Positions 34,424 to 44,090 of a stretch of DNA of 64,000 nucleotides are shown here, one piece after another. Positions within the stretch are counted from its first letter, which is position 1. Each line of letters opens with the position of its first letter. This stretch comes from Prevotella sp. (GTDB lineage Bacteria > Bacteroidota > Bacteroidia > Bacteroidales > Bacteroidaceae). Below the pieces are notes generated by a model. It ran no database searches. It had not been told where the DNA came from and was given only the letters and a program-made list of their open reading frames with translations. Position numbers and translations under genes: made by a program. The DNA lies in assembly GCA_017934525.1 (NCBI GenBank), contig JAGBJJ010000011.1, forward strand, positions 46,449-110,448. Direction: 5' to 3'.

Positions 34424-36898
34424 ATGAGAATGAAGTTTTTAGTGATGGGACTGGCCATGTTTGCCCAGATGCAAGCCGCCGGCAACCTGTCTCTTCCGGC
34501 CGACACGATAGTGAAGGACACGGTGAAGGCTGCCTCAGTAGAAAAAGACACGACTGCCGTGAACGCTAAGAAGCCGGAGAAGAAGAAAGAGGAAACTGAA
34601 TATGAGAAACTGATGAAGAAGGGCTCAGTGCAGGAAGGTCTCTTCCGCGTGCGCCACATCGACGACAAATACTACTTCGAGGTGCCCGACTCGATGCTGG
34701 GCCGACTGCTCATCTGCGTCACACGTTTCACGGCCGTGCCCCAGGGCTTCGGCCAGTTCTCGGGCGAGAAAGTGACCCACGCCACGGTCTACTTCGAGCG
34801 ACGCGACACCACGCATATGCTGCTGCGCCAGTATGTGCTCAGCCAGCTGGCCGACCCCGACGACCGCATCTCGCAGACACTGGAGAAGTCGACCATCGAC
34901 CCCATTGTGGCTGCCTTCAAGATTATCGGGCGCGACAAGCAGACGGGTGACTGCCTTGTGGAAACCACCCCCCTCTTCAAGCAAGACAACAACCTGATGA
35001 GTCTGCCGCAGGAGGCGAAGACGAAGATGAAACTGGGAGCACTGCAGGCCGACCGCACCTACATCGACTCACTGCGCGTATTCCCCATTAATATAGAGGT
35101 GCAAACCACACGCACCTATGCCTCGCAGCCATCATCAACGGCTGCCTCACGCTCGGGCAGTGTCACCCTGGGCTACAACACCAGCATTGTGCTGCTGCCC
35201 AAGGAGCCCATGCGCAAGCGTCTGTGGGACGAGCGCGTAGGCTACTTCGTAAGCCGCTTCACCCACTTCAGCGACGACCAGCACCGCACCGACCACGAGT
35301 CGTTCATATCGCGCTACCGTCTGGAGCCGAAGGACCCGAAGGCCTATCGCCAGGGCAAACTTGTGGAGCCGAAGAAGCAGATTGTCTACTACATCGACCC
35401 CGCCACGCCAAAGAAGTGGGTGCCCTACCTCATACAGGGCATCAACGACTGGAATGTGGCTTTCGAGGCTGCAGGCTTCAAGAATGCCATCGTGGGCAAG
35501 GAGTGGCCTAAGGACCGCCCCGACATGAGCCTCGACGACGCCCGCTACTGCGTGCTGCGCTATCTGCCATCAGAGACGGAGAATGCCTACGGCCCCCACA
35601 TCAGCGACCCCCGTTCGGGAGAAATCATCGAGAGCCACATCTGCTGGTTCCACCAGGTGATGAACCTGCTGACAAAGTGGTACATGGTGCAGTGCGGACC
35701 GCTCGATAAGCGCGCACAGAAGATGAAGTTCGACGACAAGCTGATGGGCGAACTCATACGCTTCGTGTCGTCGCACGAGGTTGGCCACACGCTCGGTCTG
35801 CGTCACAACATGGGAGCCTCATTTGCAACGCCCGTGGAGAAGCTGCGCGACAAGCAGTGGGTGGAAACCCACGGCCACACAGCGTCCATCATGGATTATG
35901 CCCGCTTCAACTATGTGGCGCAACCGGAGGACAACATCAGCGAGAAGGGACTCTTCCCACGCATCAACGACTACGACAAGTGGGCCATCAAGTGGGGCTA
36001 CCAGTGGCGCCCGGAGTTCAAAGACGAGTTTGAAGAGAAGGAGAAGCTGATGGCTGAGACCACCAACACGCTGAAGCACAACCCACGCCTCTGGTTCGGC
36101 GGCGAGGGCCGCAACGAGGATGCCCGCGCACAGACCGAGGATTTGAGCGACAACAGCGTGAAGGCTTCGGAATACGGAGTGAAAAACTTGAAGCGCGTAA
36201 TGCAGAACCTGCCACAATGGACCCACGAGGACAACGACCGCTACGACGACCTCGCGGAGATGTATAAGGCCGTCAGCGACCAGTTCTACCGCTACATGGG
36301 CCATGTGCTCAAGAATGTAGGCTCGCGCTACGTGAACAACATGCCGGGACGCGAGCCCGTGGAGTATGTATCGAAGGAGCGCCAACAGCAGGCCCTGGCC
36401 TATGTAGGCCAACAGCTCTTCGACGCGCCAGAGTGGCTCTACCCAGCCAACATCCTGTCGAAGACGGGCAACAACGCGTTGGCCACCCAGCAGCAACTGC
36501 AAAACAATGTGCTCAACCGCCTGCTGGCACCGACCATCCTGAGCAACGTGAGCAACACGGCATACGCACTCGACGACTACCTGAACGACCTCTTTGCCAC
36601 CGTCTGGAAACCCATCGGACAGGCCGATGATTTCAAGGCAAAGAGCCGTCGTATGCTGCAACGGGCCTACGTGCAGCGCCTGAACGACCTGCTGAACCCC
36701 AGCGAGGCCGACCTGAAGGGGGCTGCTGCGCGTACCTATAACACCGACGCCATGCTCTACGTAATGCAACACATGGACAAGGTAGAGCAGTTCTGCCAGC
36801 AGCAAAGCAAGAAAGCTGACGGCATCAACGCCCTCCACTTCGACGACCTGCTGCGCCAGCTGAAGCTCATCCGCGACCGACGAACCACCGTGAAATAA
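34424..36898 (+). CDS. Exported zinc metalloprotease with DUF5117/DUF4953-type domains
   Basis: An 824-residue secreted or periplasmic protease. Signal peptide 1-19; then a Lys/Glu-rich linker (about 25-65) and an N-terminal beta-rich region (about 65-300) of the DUF5117 type. The catalytic domain has VSSHEVGHTLGLRHNMGAS with zinc ligands His451 and His455, catalytic Glu452, and likely third ligand His461 (metzincin-like HExxHxxGLxHN), followed by a Met-turn-like SIMDYARF. The C-terminal helical part (about 550-824) is DUF4953-like. This family is common in Bacteroidota; substrates are not known to me. Start may be ATG 34424 or the in-frame ATG at 34430. A terminator follows at 36928. Confidence 0.87.
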   Translation: MRMKFLVMGLAMFAQMQAAGNLSLPADTIVKDTVKAASVEKDTTAVNAKKPEKKKEETEYEKLMKKGSVQEGLFRVRHIDDKYYFEVPDSMLGRLLICVTRFTAVPQGFGQFSGEKVTHATVYFERRDTTHMLLRQYVLSQLADPDDRISQTLEKSTIDPIVAAFKIIGRDKQTGDCLVETTPLFKQDNNLMSLPQEAKTKMKLGALQADRTYIDSLRVFPINIEVQTTRTYASQPSSTAASRSGSVTLGYNTSIVLLPKEPMRKRLWDERVGYFVSRFTHFSDDQHRTDHESFISRYRLEPKDPKAYRQGKLVEPKKQIVYYIDPATPKKWVPYLIQGINDWNVAFEAAGFKNAIVGKEWPKDRPDMSLDDARYCVLRYLPSETENAYGPHISDPRSGEIIESHICWFHQVMNLLTKWYMVQCGPLDKRAQKMKFDDKLMGELIRFVSSHEVGHTLGLRHNMGASFATPVEKLRDKQWVETHGHTASIMDYARFNYVAQPEDNISEKGLFPRINDYDKWAIKWGYQWRPEFKDEFEEKEKLMAETTNTLKHNPRLWFGGEGRNEDARAQTEDLSDNSVKASEYGVKNLKRVMQNLPQWTHEDNDRYDDLAEMYKAVSDQFYRYMGHVLKNVGSRYVNNMPGREPVEYVSKERQQQALAYVGQQLFDAPEWLYPANILSKTGNNALATQQQLQNNVLNRLLAPTILSNVSNTAYALDDYLNDLFATVWKPIGQADDFKAKSRRMLQRAYVQRLNDLLNPSEADLKGAAARTYNTDAMLYVMQHMDKVEQFCQQQSKKADGINALHFDDLLRQLKLIRDRRTTVK

Positions 36899-36927
36899 AG
36901 AAAAAACAACACTGGAAAGTTTTTTTT

Positions 36928-36979
36928 AGCGGAATATGCAAATACCAACTCTTAAGTATTGCACATTCCGCTTTTTTTT
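36928..36979 (+). terminator. Terminator after the metalloprotease gene, overlapping the next promoter
   Basis: AGCGGAAT (36928-36935) pairs with ATTCCGCT (36964-36971), with further pairing inside (TGCAA/TTGCA), then eight T. The 3' arm and T-run lie within the promoter spacer of the next operon. Confidence 0.75.
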
Positions 36980-36990
36980 CGTACCTTTGC
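36959..36990 (+). promoter_or_regulatory. Promoter for the TonB receptor/DUF4876 operon
   Basis: TTG (36959-36961), 20-bp spacer, TACCTTTGC (36982-36990), leader about 15 nt. I looked for an obvious Fur-like palindrome in 36899-37009 and did not see one. Confidence 0.6.
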
Positions 36991-37009
36991 AACCTAAACA
37001 CTTTTTAAT

Positions 37010-39718
37010 ATGCCTAAAAAACAGCTTGTTAACTTAATGCTGACCATACTCTTCCTCCTGTCGGCCACCATCGGTAATGCACAGAAGAAGGGACATACGC
37101 TCAGTATTTCCGTAGCAGAGAAAGACTCGAAGGAAGCCATCATCATGGCCACCTTGCAAATGCAACCATCGGGGGCCATGGCCGTCACCGACATGAACGG
37201 CCATGCCACCATTGAGAATGTGACTGCAGGCGACTACACCCTACAGATAAGCTACGTGGGTTTTGAGACCATCAACACACGACTGAAGGTCGACCGCGAC
37301 CTGAAGCTCAGCTATCAGATGACACCCACATCGCTGGCGCTGAAGGAAGTCACCGTCACGGCCAAGCAGCGCGAGAACGGAGCATCTACCAGCAGCGTGG
37401 TGGGAAGACAGGCCATCGACCACCTGCAGGCAACAAGCCTGGCTGACGTCATGCAGCTCATTCCCGGCCAGCTGATGGGCAACCGCGACCTCACCCAGCA
37501 GTCGAACCTGCAACTGCGCACGCTGGTAAACAACAACACAAGTGCCTTCGGCTCAAGCATCGTGGTCGACGGCATGCCGATGTCGAACAACGGACAGATG
37601 ACGCAAGGGCAGTTTAATGCCGCTGCCTTCACAGGCTCCGACCTGCGCCAGATTTCGGCCGACGACATCAGCGAGGTGGAAGTCATACGCGGCATACCAT
37701 CAGCTGAATACGGCGATCTCACCAGCGGTCTCGTAGTGGTTCACTCAAAAGTGGGTGTCACCCCGCTGCAGGTGAAAGCTAAGATTAACCCTGGACTGCA
37801 GAACTTCTCTGTAGGCAAAGGCTTCGCTCTTGCCAAGGCTGGAGTATTCAATGTCAGCGGCGACTACGCCAAGGCATGGGGCGACCCGCGGCAAAAGACG
37901 CGCTCCTACGACCGCTACACTGTGAATATGGGCTACGGCTTAGACTTGTCGAAGCGCTGGCACACCGACACAAAGCTGCGCTTCATGCAGGCTAAAGACT
38001 GGAGCGGAAAAGACCCCGATGCCATTCAAGACGGCACTTACTCGAAAAACACCACCACGACCATCGGCCTGACTCACAACGGTCGCATACGCATAGATCG
38101 CCCGCTGATGCGCTCGCTGAAGTACACCCTGGGGCTGACCATGAGCCAGATTGACTCGAAAAACTCGTCGTTCGTGGCTAATTCCACCGGTCTGCTGCCC
38201 ATCATCACCGCCATGCAGACGGGATACTATGATGTGCCCTGGGCCACCACTTCTTATCTGGCCACAGGCATCACCGAGAGCCGGCCCGGCAACCTGTTTG
38301 CCAAAGTAAGCAACGACTTCTTCTGGCGCCGCGGCAAGACGGTGCAGAGCTTCAAGCTCGGTGCCGACTACCACTATGACTGGAATGCCGGACGCGGATA
38401 CTATAACGAAGACGACGCTCTGCCCTACCGCCCCAACTCCAGCGGACGTCCGCGCGCCTTCAACGACATCCCCGGCCTGCACCAGATTGCATTGTTTGCC
38501 GAAGACCAGTTCACCTATAATATAAATAAAGTGAACCGCCTGCGCATCGGCCTCGGCCTGCGCTTCACGGCGCTGCAGCCCTTCAGCGACCTGGCCACCA
38601 CGGCTCTCTCGCCCCGACTGAACGCCGCCTTCACTGTGACAAAATGGCTCGACCTGCGGGCTGGCATCGGCTTGAACACAAAGACACCAGGCCTCAACTA
38701 TCTGTATCCCGACAAGAAATACGACGACCGCGTGGCGGCCAACTATATGCCGCAAGACGGTTCGCAGCAAATACTATGCTACCACACGCAGGTCTACGAC
38801 GTAAAACGGTCGGTCGACCTGAAGAATGCCACCACGACGAAGGTGGAGGTGGGAGCCGACGTGAAACTGCCCGGCGGGCGTAAGCTGAGCGTGCTGGCCT
38901 ATCGCGACAAGACACCTGACGGCTTCGGCTCTGCCACCGAATACTTCACTTACGACTACAACTACTACACTCTTGATGCGCAACACACATCTATCAGCAA
39001 CCCCGCTGCCACACAACCCTACGTCGTATTCATGACCACGGGCAAGATAGGCAACACCAACACCACGGTGAACCGCGGCATAGAGTTCGACTTCGACCTC
39101 GGCGAGGTGAAGCCGCTCCACACACGCTTCTATGTGAGCGGTGCATGGAACGAGGCGAAGACGTGGTCGACCGACATGAATTCTGCCTCGGTGCGCGCGG
39201 CTCTGCTACCCCCGCTCTACTCCTCCGTGGGAGCCACGCCCTTCAAAGTAGTCTATCCCGATGGCCAAGACTTCGACCGCTATCGCCGATTCCTGACCAC
39301 ACTGCGTGCCGTCACCCACATTCCGGCACTCCACATGGTGGCCTCATTAACGGCGCAAGCCATCTGGCACAACTCCAACTACTCTTTTGTAGCCGATAAA
39401 GATGCCATTGGCTATATCACCGCCGACTTGCAATACCACGCTATCAGCGGTCAGCAGACCATTCCCTTCGAAGGCGGACAGGTAAGCGTGGCCGATCTGG
39501 CCATGCGCCATACCGACAACGATCCCACAAAGAATCCCGTGACGTGGAATCTGTCGGCACGCCTGACCAAGGAACTGGGCAAGATAGGCGGGCTGTCGTT
39601 CTACGTGAACAACGCTCTCTTCTATGAGCCCTACCTGAAGGGCAACAACACGCGAACTCTTTCTCAGCGCAACACGGGCACATTCCAGTTTGGAGCTGAG
39701 CTGTCGTTAAACCTCTAA
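37010..39718 (+). CDS. TonB-dependent outer-membrane receptor
   Basis: Energy-coupled importer in the outer membrane, first of five genes. 902 residues: signal peptide 1-24 (ending GNAQ), a carboxypeptidase-regulatory-like domain (about 30-110, ITAGDYTLQISYVGFETI-like end), TonB-box-like LKEVTVTAK (about 115-123), a plug (about 130-240, EVEVIRGIPSAEYGDLTSG) and a 22-strand-type barrel ending in LSLNL. It is shorter than the SusC at 1585 and no SusD follows; instead a DUF4876 lipoprotein starts 4 bp later, so a non-glycan substrate is likely. Together with the HMA protein at the end of the operon this suggests a metal complex, but that is inference. Confidence 0.9.
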   Translation: MPKKQLVNLMLTILFLLSATIGNAQKKGHTLSISVAEKDSKEAIIMATLQMQPSGAMAVTDMNGHATIENVTAGDYTLQISYVGFETINTRLKVDRDLKLSYQMTPTSLALKEVTVTAKQRENGASTSSVVGRQAIDHLQATSLADVMQLIPGQLMGNRDLTQQSNLQLRTLVNNNTSAFGSSIVVDGMPMSNNGQMTQGQFNAAAFTGSDLRQISADDISEVEVIRGIPSAEYGDLTSGLVVVHSKVGVTPLQVKAKINPGLQNFSVGKGFALAKAGVFNVSGDYAKAWGDPRQKTRSYDRYTVNMGYGLDLSKRWHTDTKLRFMQAKDWSGKDPDAIQDGTYSKNTTTTIGLTHNGRIRIDRPLMRSLKYTLGLTMSQIDSKNSSFVANSTGLLPIITAMQTGYYDVPWATTSYLATGITESRPGNLFAKVSNDFFWRRGKTVQSFKLGADYHYDWNAGRGYYNEDDALPYRPNSSGRPRAFNDIPGLHQIALFAEDQFTYNINKVNRLRIGLGLRFTALQPFSDLATTALSPRLNAAFTVTKWLDLRAGIGLNTKTPGLNYLYPDKKYDDRVAANYMPQDGSQQILCYHTQVYDVKRSVDLKNATTTKVEVGADVKLPGGRKLSVLAYRDKTPDGFGSATEYFTYDYNYYTLDAQHTSISNPAATQPYVVFMTTGKIGNTNTTVNRGIEFDFDLGEVKPLHTRFYVSGAWNEAKTWSTDMNSASVRAALLPPLYSSVGATPFKVVYPDGQDFDRYRRFLTTLRAVTHIPALHMVASLTAQAIWHNSNYSFVADKDAIGYITADLQYHAISGQQTIPFEGGQVSVADLAMRHTDNDPTKNPVTWNLSARLTKELGKIGGLSFYVNNALFYEPYLKGNNTRTLSQRNTGTFQFGAELSLNL

Positions 39719-39722
39719 AGAA

Positions 39723-40946
39723 ATGATTATCATGAAACGTAACTTGAGAAAATATTGTTATCTGCTCCTGCTCGGCATGCTCGCTTCGTGCGCGAACTAC
39801 AACGATGCCACACAAGAGACATCGGTGAGTGTGCAGGTTGTATTGCCTGAAGAGCTTTCGGCAGCCAACCTTGGCGGACATGACGTGATATTGCAGCTCG
39901 GAAGCCGGCGAATGACTTCTACGACCGACGAACAGGGCATGGCCATTTTCACAGGCATCATACCCGATATATACGACATTTCATGCTCTTGGCAACTCAG
40001 CAGCGAGGAATACCGGCAGCTGACGGGCGACCAGCAGATAGTAAGCGGCGCCACTATCGCAGGCTCTGTCAACTCACGTCTTATCAAGAGCAACGAGACC
40101 ATCTTGCTGCCCACCATGCTGAGCATCGACCGTGACATCATCATCGGCAAGATATACTATGCCGGTTCGAAGGACAACAACAACCGCACCTACATGGCCG
40201 GAAAGTATATTGAACTTTACAACCAAAGCGACAACGAGGTCGATGCGAGCGGACTCTACATCGGACTGGTAGAGGCTGAGAGCAAACAAGCCTACACTCT
40301 GGAAAACCTGCACGATGCCTTTGCTGACTCGGTGGTGCTGCTCAAACAGGTGTTCCGCATTCCTGCCGATGCCACATGCAATGTGGCTGCCGGCGGGACA
40401 GTACTCATTGTGAACAGTGCCATCGACCACCGCGATGGCAACAATATGGAGAATGACCTCACTGAGGCCGACTTCGAAGCAAAAGACGCCAGCGGCCGCA
40501 CACAGAACAACCCCGCCACACCGGCCATGGAGCTTATCTACACCATGTATTCCTCGGTGTCGAACATGAACCTGGTGCAAGCCGGTCCTTGCTCGGTGGT
40601 CATCTTCCGCACTGATGACGATATCACTACATGGCCCAAAACCTATGCCTATGGCAAAACGAGCGGCAACCAGTGGCTGCTGCTGCCCAAACGCCATATC
40701 ATCGACGGGGTGGAAGTGCTCAGCAACAAGTCGACTGGTATCGACGTGAAGACAAAGCGCCTCTACGACGATATCGATGCCGGCTATACCAATATCAACG
40801 CCACCAGCGGATGGAACGGCGAGGTGGTCTACAGAAAGACCTCGAAACATGCCGCCGACGGACATCCCATTCTTACAGACACTAACAACTCGAACAACGA
40901 CTTCCAAGTCTCTTCGACCATAAAACCACGCCAATACGATGAATAA
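39723..40946 (+). CDS. DUF4876-family lipoprotein
   Basis: 407 residues; lipoprotein signal ending LLGMLASC with Cys23. After a short beta domain (about 30-125) comes the region shared with the gene at 42501: IGKIYYAGSKDNN, KYIELYNQSDNEVDASGLYIGLVE, GGTVLIVNSAIDH, MNLVQAGPCSVV and VIDG-like VEVLS. The ELYN motif resembles lamin-tail-like domains. It is probably surface-exposed and acts with the TonB receptor, like SusD with SusC. The stop overlaps the next start by 8 bp, implying translational coupling. Function not established to my knowledge. Confidence 0.8.
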   Translation: MIIMKRNLRKYCYLLLLGMLASCANYNDATQETSVSVQVVLPEELSAANLGGHDVILQLGSRRMTSTTDEQGMAIFTGIIPDIYDISCSWQLSSEEYRQLTGDQQIVSGATIAGSVNSRLIKSNETILLPTMLSIDRDIIIGKIYYAGSKDNNNRTYMAGKYIELYNQSDNEVDASGLYIGLVEAESKQAYTLENLHDAFADSVVLLKQVFRIPADATCNVAAGGTVLIVNSAIDHRDGNNMENDLTEADFEAKDASGRTQNNPATPAMELIYTMYSSVSNMNLVQAGPCSVVIFRTDDDITTWPKTYAYGKTSGNQWLLLPKRHIIDGVEVLSNKSTGIDVKTKRLYDDIDAGYTNINATSGWNGEVVYRKTSKHAADGHPILTDTNNSNNDFQVSSTIKPRQYDE

Positions 40947-42468
40947 GCGAAAACTCTTCTACCCGCTTCTCTCCCTGCTCCCGCTGTTGTCACAGGCACA
41001 GGAGGGCACCTATCGCTACAACGACGCTACACAGCTGTGGCGCCAAACGCAAAACGCAGCAGGACTCTCACTCGACTCTACAGCTAACCGCGGCTATGCC
41101 GAGTTCAACTTCCAGCATGCAGAAGGCGACTACCGACGCGTGCAAGAGGGTGACCAAAGCAACCAACTGCAGTTCATCACCGAGCGCTACCAGGCCATTG
41201 GCGACTATCTGGTGGGCTACGGCCGCTTCCAGTTCGACATGGACCGCACGAAACACCGCTCCTGGTGCGATGTCATGAGACCTTACCTGAGCGACCCCTT
41301 CTTCCCTGGCAGCAGCATCAGCGGCAAGTATGACACGCAGCAGTTTGACTTTTCTGCCGCACTCGGCACCGTCAGCTTCAGTGGTTTCCGCTTCGGTGCG
41401 CGCCTCGACTATCAGGCAGGCGACCTGAGCCGTCTGCGCGACCCTCGTTCGCGCTCGCAACTGCTGCAGTATCGCATCACGCCAGCCATAACCTACACTG
41501 CCGACCGCCACACCATCGGCCTGAACGGCCACTACGACCGCCGCAAGGAGAAGATACCCAATATCACCACGGTACAGCAAGACCCCAACCTGGTGTACTA
41601 CCAGATGACGGGCATGGAGCAGGCGTCGGGCATCACCGGTGGCTACACTGGGTTCAACCGCGAGTGGGTGAACCACCAGCTGGGCGCCGAACTGAACTAC
41701 AACTACCGCGACCAGCGGCTTAACAGCCTCACAACGGCCAGCATTGCCCGTGGTGTGGAAAACATTTGGGGCACTTATAAGTACGAGCCTGGACGCTACA
41801 CCACTTATCTCTATGGCGTGTCGTCGCACAACCGCATCAATGATGGCCGCGTGCTGCATGAGCTCGACCTCGACATGAATTTCACCCAAGGCTATGCCGA
41901 CGAATACCGCCAGCAGCTGCTGCAGGAGCGCGACCCTGAAAAAGGCTACACCACCTACCGCTATGAGACCCTGCTGGAATATAAGAAACGCTACCAGCTG
42001 CACCACACCAATGCTCAGATGCACTACCGCGCCAACTTTGTCGACCAGCAGCAAGTCAAGAGCTACTTGGGCGTCACATTCCACCTCACCGACGCCAACA
42101 TCCGGCATCTGCTGCCCAAGTCAGAGATGCACTATGACTTCTACGACTTCACAGGCGAACTGGGTCACTCGCTGTTCTCCGACCGCCTGTGGATTGACGC
42201 AGAAGGCGGCTATCACCTGAGTCGCAACGCCGAACTGCTGCTGGCCGAAGCCACCAATTACTCGCAGCAAGTACTGGTGCCCGACATGCGCTACTACGGT
42301 GCCGACTACTGGCACGCAAGCCTTGCACTGACCTGCCAACTGCCATTGAAGGTGAAAGGCAACATCGCCATGACCTACGTCAAGGCCCATGCCAACTACC
42401 TGCGCACCGTCACAGCCGAGAAACTTGACCGACTGAATCTCGGCGTCTCACTCGGACTCTATTACTAA
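40939..42468 (+). CDS. Outer-membrane beta-barrel protein, DUF6850-like
   Basis: 509 residues with a signal peptide (about 1-20, LLSLLPLLSQA). The body is a series of amphipathic strands rich in Tyr, Arg and alternating polar/hydrophobic residues (QFDFSAALGTVSFSGFRFGARLDY, YTTYLYGVSSHNRINDG, ELGHSLFSDRLWIDAEGGY), ending in LNLGVSLGLYY with a C-terminal Tyr, as in outer-membrane barrels. No plug or TonB box, so probably an accessory pore or export barrel. DUF6850-type proteins occur beside DUF4876 genes. Overlaps the previous gene by 8 bp. Confidence 0.75.
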   Translation: MNKRKLFYPLLSLLPLLSQAQEGTYRYNDATQLWRQTQNAAGLSLDSTANRGYAEFNFQHAEGDYRRVQEGDQSNQLQFITERYQAIGDYLVGYGRFQFDMDRTKHRSWCDVMRPYLSDPFFPGSSISGKYDTQQFDFSAALGTVSFSGFRFGARLDYQAGDLSRLRDPRSRSQLLQYRITPAITYTADRHTIGLNGHYDRRKEKIPNITTVQQDPNLVYYQMTGMEQASGITGGYTGFNREWVNHQLGAELNYNYRDQRLNSLTTASIARGVENIWGTYKYEPGRYTTYLYGVSSHNRINDGRVLHELDLDMNFTQGYADEYRQQLLQERDPEKGYTTYRYETLLEYKKRYQLHHTNAQMHYRANFVDQQQVKSYLGVTFHLTDANIRHLLPKSEMHYDFYDFTGELGHSLFSDRLWIDAEGGYHLSRNAELLLAEATNYSQQVLVPDMRYYGADYWHASLALTCQLPLKVKGNIAMTYVKAHANYLRTVTAEKLDRLNLGVSLGLYY

Positions 42469-42500
42469 ACCATCTTTCAAACAAAAATTTTCCAAAGACA

Positions 42501-44078
42501 ATGAGAATTTCAAAGACAACAAAGGCACTGGCTATCGTCGCTGGTCTGTCGGCTGTTGCCATGACAGCACAAGCTAAACTGGTGAAGCCCAACACCTACA
42601 CCACCAATGTGGTAATAGGCAAGGTGTTCTATGCCGGCGCCAAAGACAACAATGGCAAAAACTACTTGAACAGCAAGTACATTGAGCTCTACAACAATTC
42701 TGCCGACACGCTCGACGTGGCAGGCATGATGGTGGCACTCGTTGAAAGCGAAGCCAAGGCTAACGCCTGGACTACAGACAAGATGGCTGAGGCCCATAAG
42801 GACTCGGTGGCCTTGAAACAGATATTCCGCCTGCCCGCCGGATCCACGATGAATCCCTTCACCAGCCTCGTCATTGCCAACAGTGCCATCGACCACTCGT
42901 CTAACGGCGAAGGCTTTCCCGACCTGAGCCAGGCCGACTATGAAGCCAAGGACACCAGCGGCAAGACTGCCAACAATGAGGCCGTGGCTGCCATCGAGCT
43001 GGTCTACTCATGCTACCCCACTATCTCCAACATGAACCTCGTGCAGGGTGGTCCCTGCGCCGTGGTGCTGCTCACTGAAGATACCAAGACCGACGACATG
43101 CCTCAGGTCTTTAGTCCTGGCAAAGACAAGGGCAATAAGTTTGTGCTTGTCCCGAAATCAAAAGTCATCGACGGTGTAGAGATTGTGAAAATGAGCGAGG
43201 AAGACATCCTGCGACTTGACAACAGCATTGATTCTGGCTACGTGGCCATCACATCTAAGACGGGTTATACGGGCGAAGTGGTCTATCGCAAGACAGCCTT
43301 TGTCGTAGGCGGACAGACGGTGCTCTTCGACACCAACAACAGCTCGCTCGACTTCGGCGTCTCGACCGACATGCGCCCGCGTCTCTACGATGCTGAAGCC
43401 AGCGGTCTGACACCCATGGCCATCACCATCCCCGAGAGCGGTTTCCTGCCCATCAACATCGATCAGCCTTTCTGCGGCCCGCGCAACATGACCCTGTGCT
43501 ACGTCAGCGGCAGCGCCAAGTCGTCAGACCTGCGCTACAACGAGTTCCGCGGCGACAGCACCCTGCTCATCAAAGGCGATTGGATTGCGGTGGCCATGCC
43601 TGGCACCTATGACCTGCAACTCTCCAGTTCGCAGGGCGTCATGAAGACACGCTCCACCTCGCAGCAGTGGACTGACGAGTCGCGCCGCGAGCTCACTGGC
43701 AGCCAAAAGACACGCCGCATCTACAAGTTCTCCAACGTGAAAGGCCACGTGGGCTTCCAGCGCGACGAGAACTACGCTGACGTGAAATGGAACACTGCCG
43801 ACTTTGCCGAGGACGAGCACCTCTACATCACCCTGACCGATGCCATCGGCAACGCCATCTTTGAGGCCAACGGCGCTGCATCTTACGATGAGCTGTCGTT
43901 CATCCCCTGGCACGGCATCATGCCAGAAGACGTGGCCGCTCAGGGCATCTCTTCAATGCAAGACGAAAAAAGCCTGACATCTCAGGCGACGTTTGACCTT
44001 CAGGGGCGTCGCACCGCTGCCACGCAGCTGCGTCCTGGACTCTACATCAAGAACGGAAAGAAGATTATCGTAAAATAA
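42501..44078 (+). CDS. DUF4876-related exported protein with C-terminal sorting-like tail
   Basis: 525 residues; signal peptide 1-25 (ending AQA), not a lipoprotein. Residues about 30-300 are paralogous to the lipoprotein two genes upstream: IGKVFYAGAKDNN, KYIELYNNSADTLDVAGMMVALVE, LVIANSAIDHS, NMNLVQGGPCAVVLL and KVIDGVEI. It adds a second beta-rich region (about 300-480) and ends in TFDLQGRRTAATQLRPGLYIKNGKKIIVK-like sequence, the type IX-style tail. So one operon holds a lipid-anchored and a probably secreted form of the same domain; the secreted form might capture the substrate outside the cell. Confidence 0.8.
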   Translation: MRISKTTKALAIVAGLSAVAMTAQAKLVKPNTYTTNVVIGKVFYAGAKDNNGKNYLNSKYIELYNNSADTLDVAGMMVALVESEAKANAWTTDKMAEAHKDSVALKQIFRLPAGSTMNPFTSLVIANSAIDHSSNGEGFPDLSQADYEAKDTSGKTANNEAVAAIELVYSCYPTISNMNLVQGGPCAVVLLTEDTKTDDMPQVFSPGKDKGNKFVLVPKSKVIDGVEIVKMSEEDILRLDNSIDSGYVAITSKTGYTGEVVYRKTAFVVGGQTVLFDTNNSSLDFGVSTDMRPRLYDAEASGLTPMAITIPESGFLPINIDQPFCGPRNMTLCYVSGSAKSSDLRYNEFRGDSTLLIKGDWIAVAMPGTYDLQLSSSQGVMKTRSTSQQWTDESRRELTGSQKTRRIYKFSNVKGHVGFQRDENYADVKWNTADFAEDEHLYITLTDAIGNAIFEANGAASYDELSFIPWHGIMPEDVAAQGISSMQDEKSLTSQATFDLQGRRTAATQLRPGLYIKNGKKIIVK

Positions 44079-44090
44079 AGGAAACCTGAC

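Noticed and set aside
37010-40946. Known xenosiderophore or SusCD-type glycan system
   Set aside because: The lipoprotein is DUF4876-like rather than SusD-like, no glycosidase is present, and I saw no iron-box in the promoter region.
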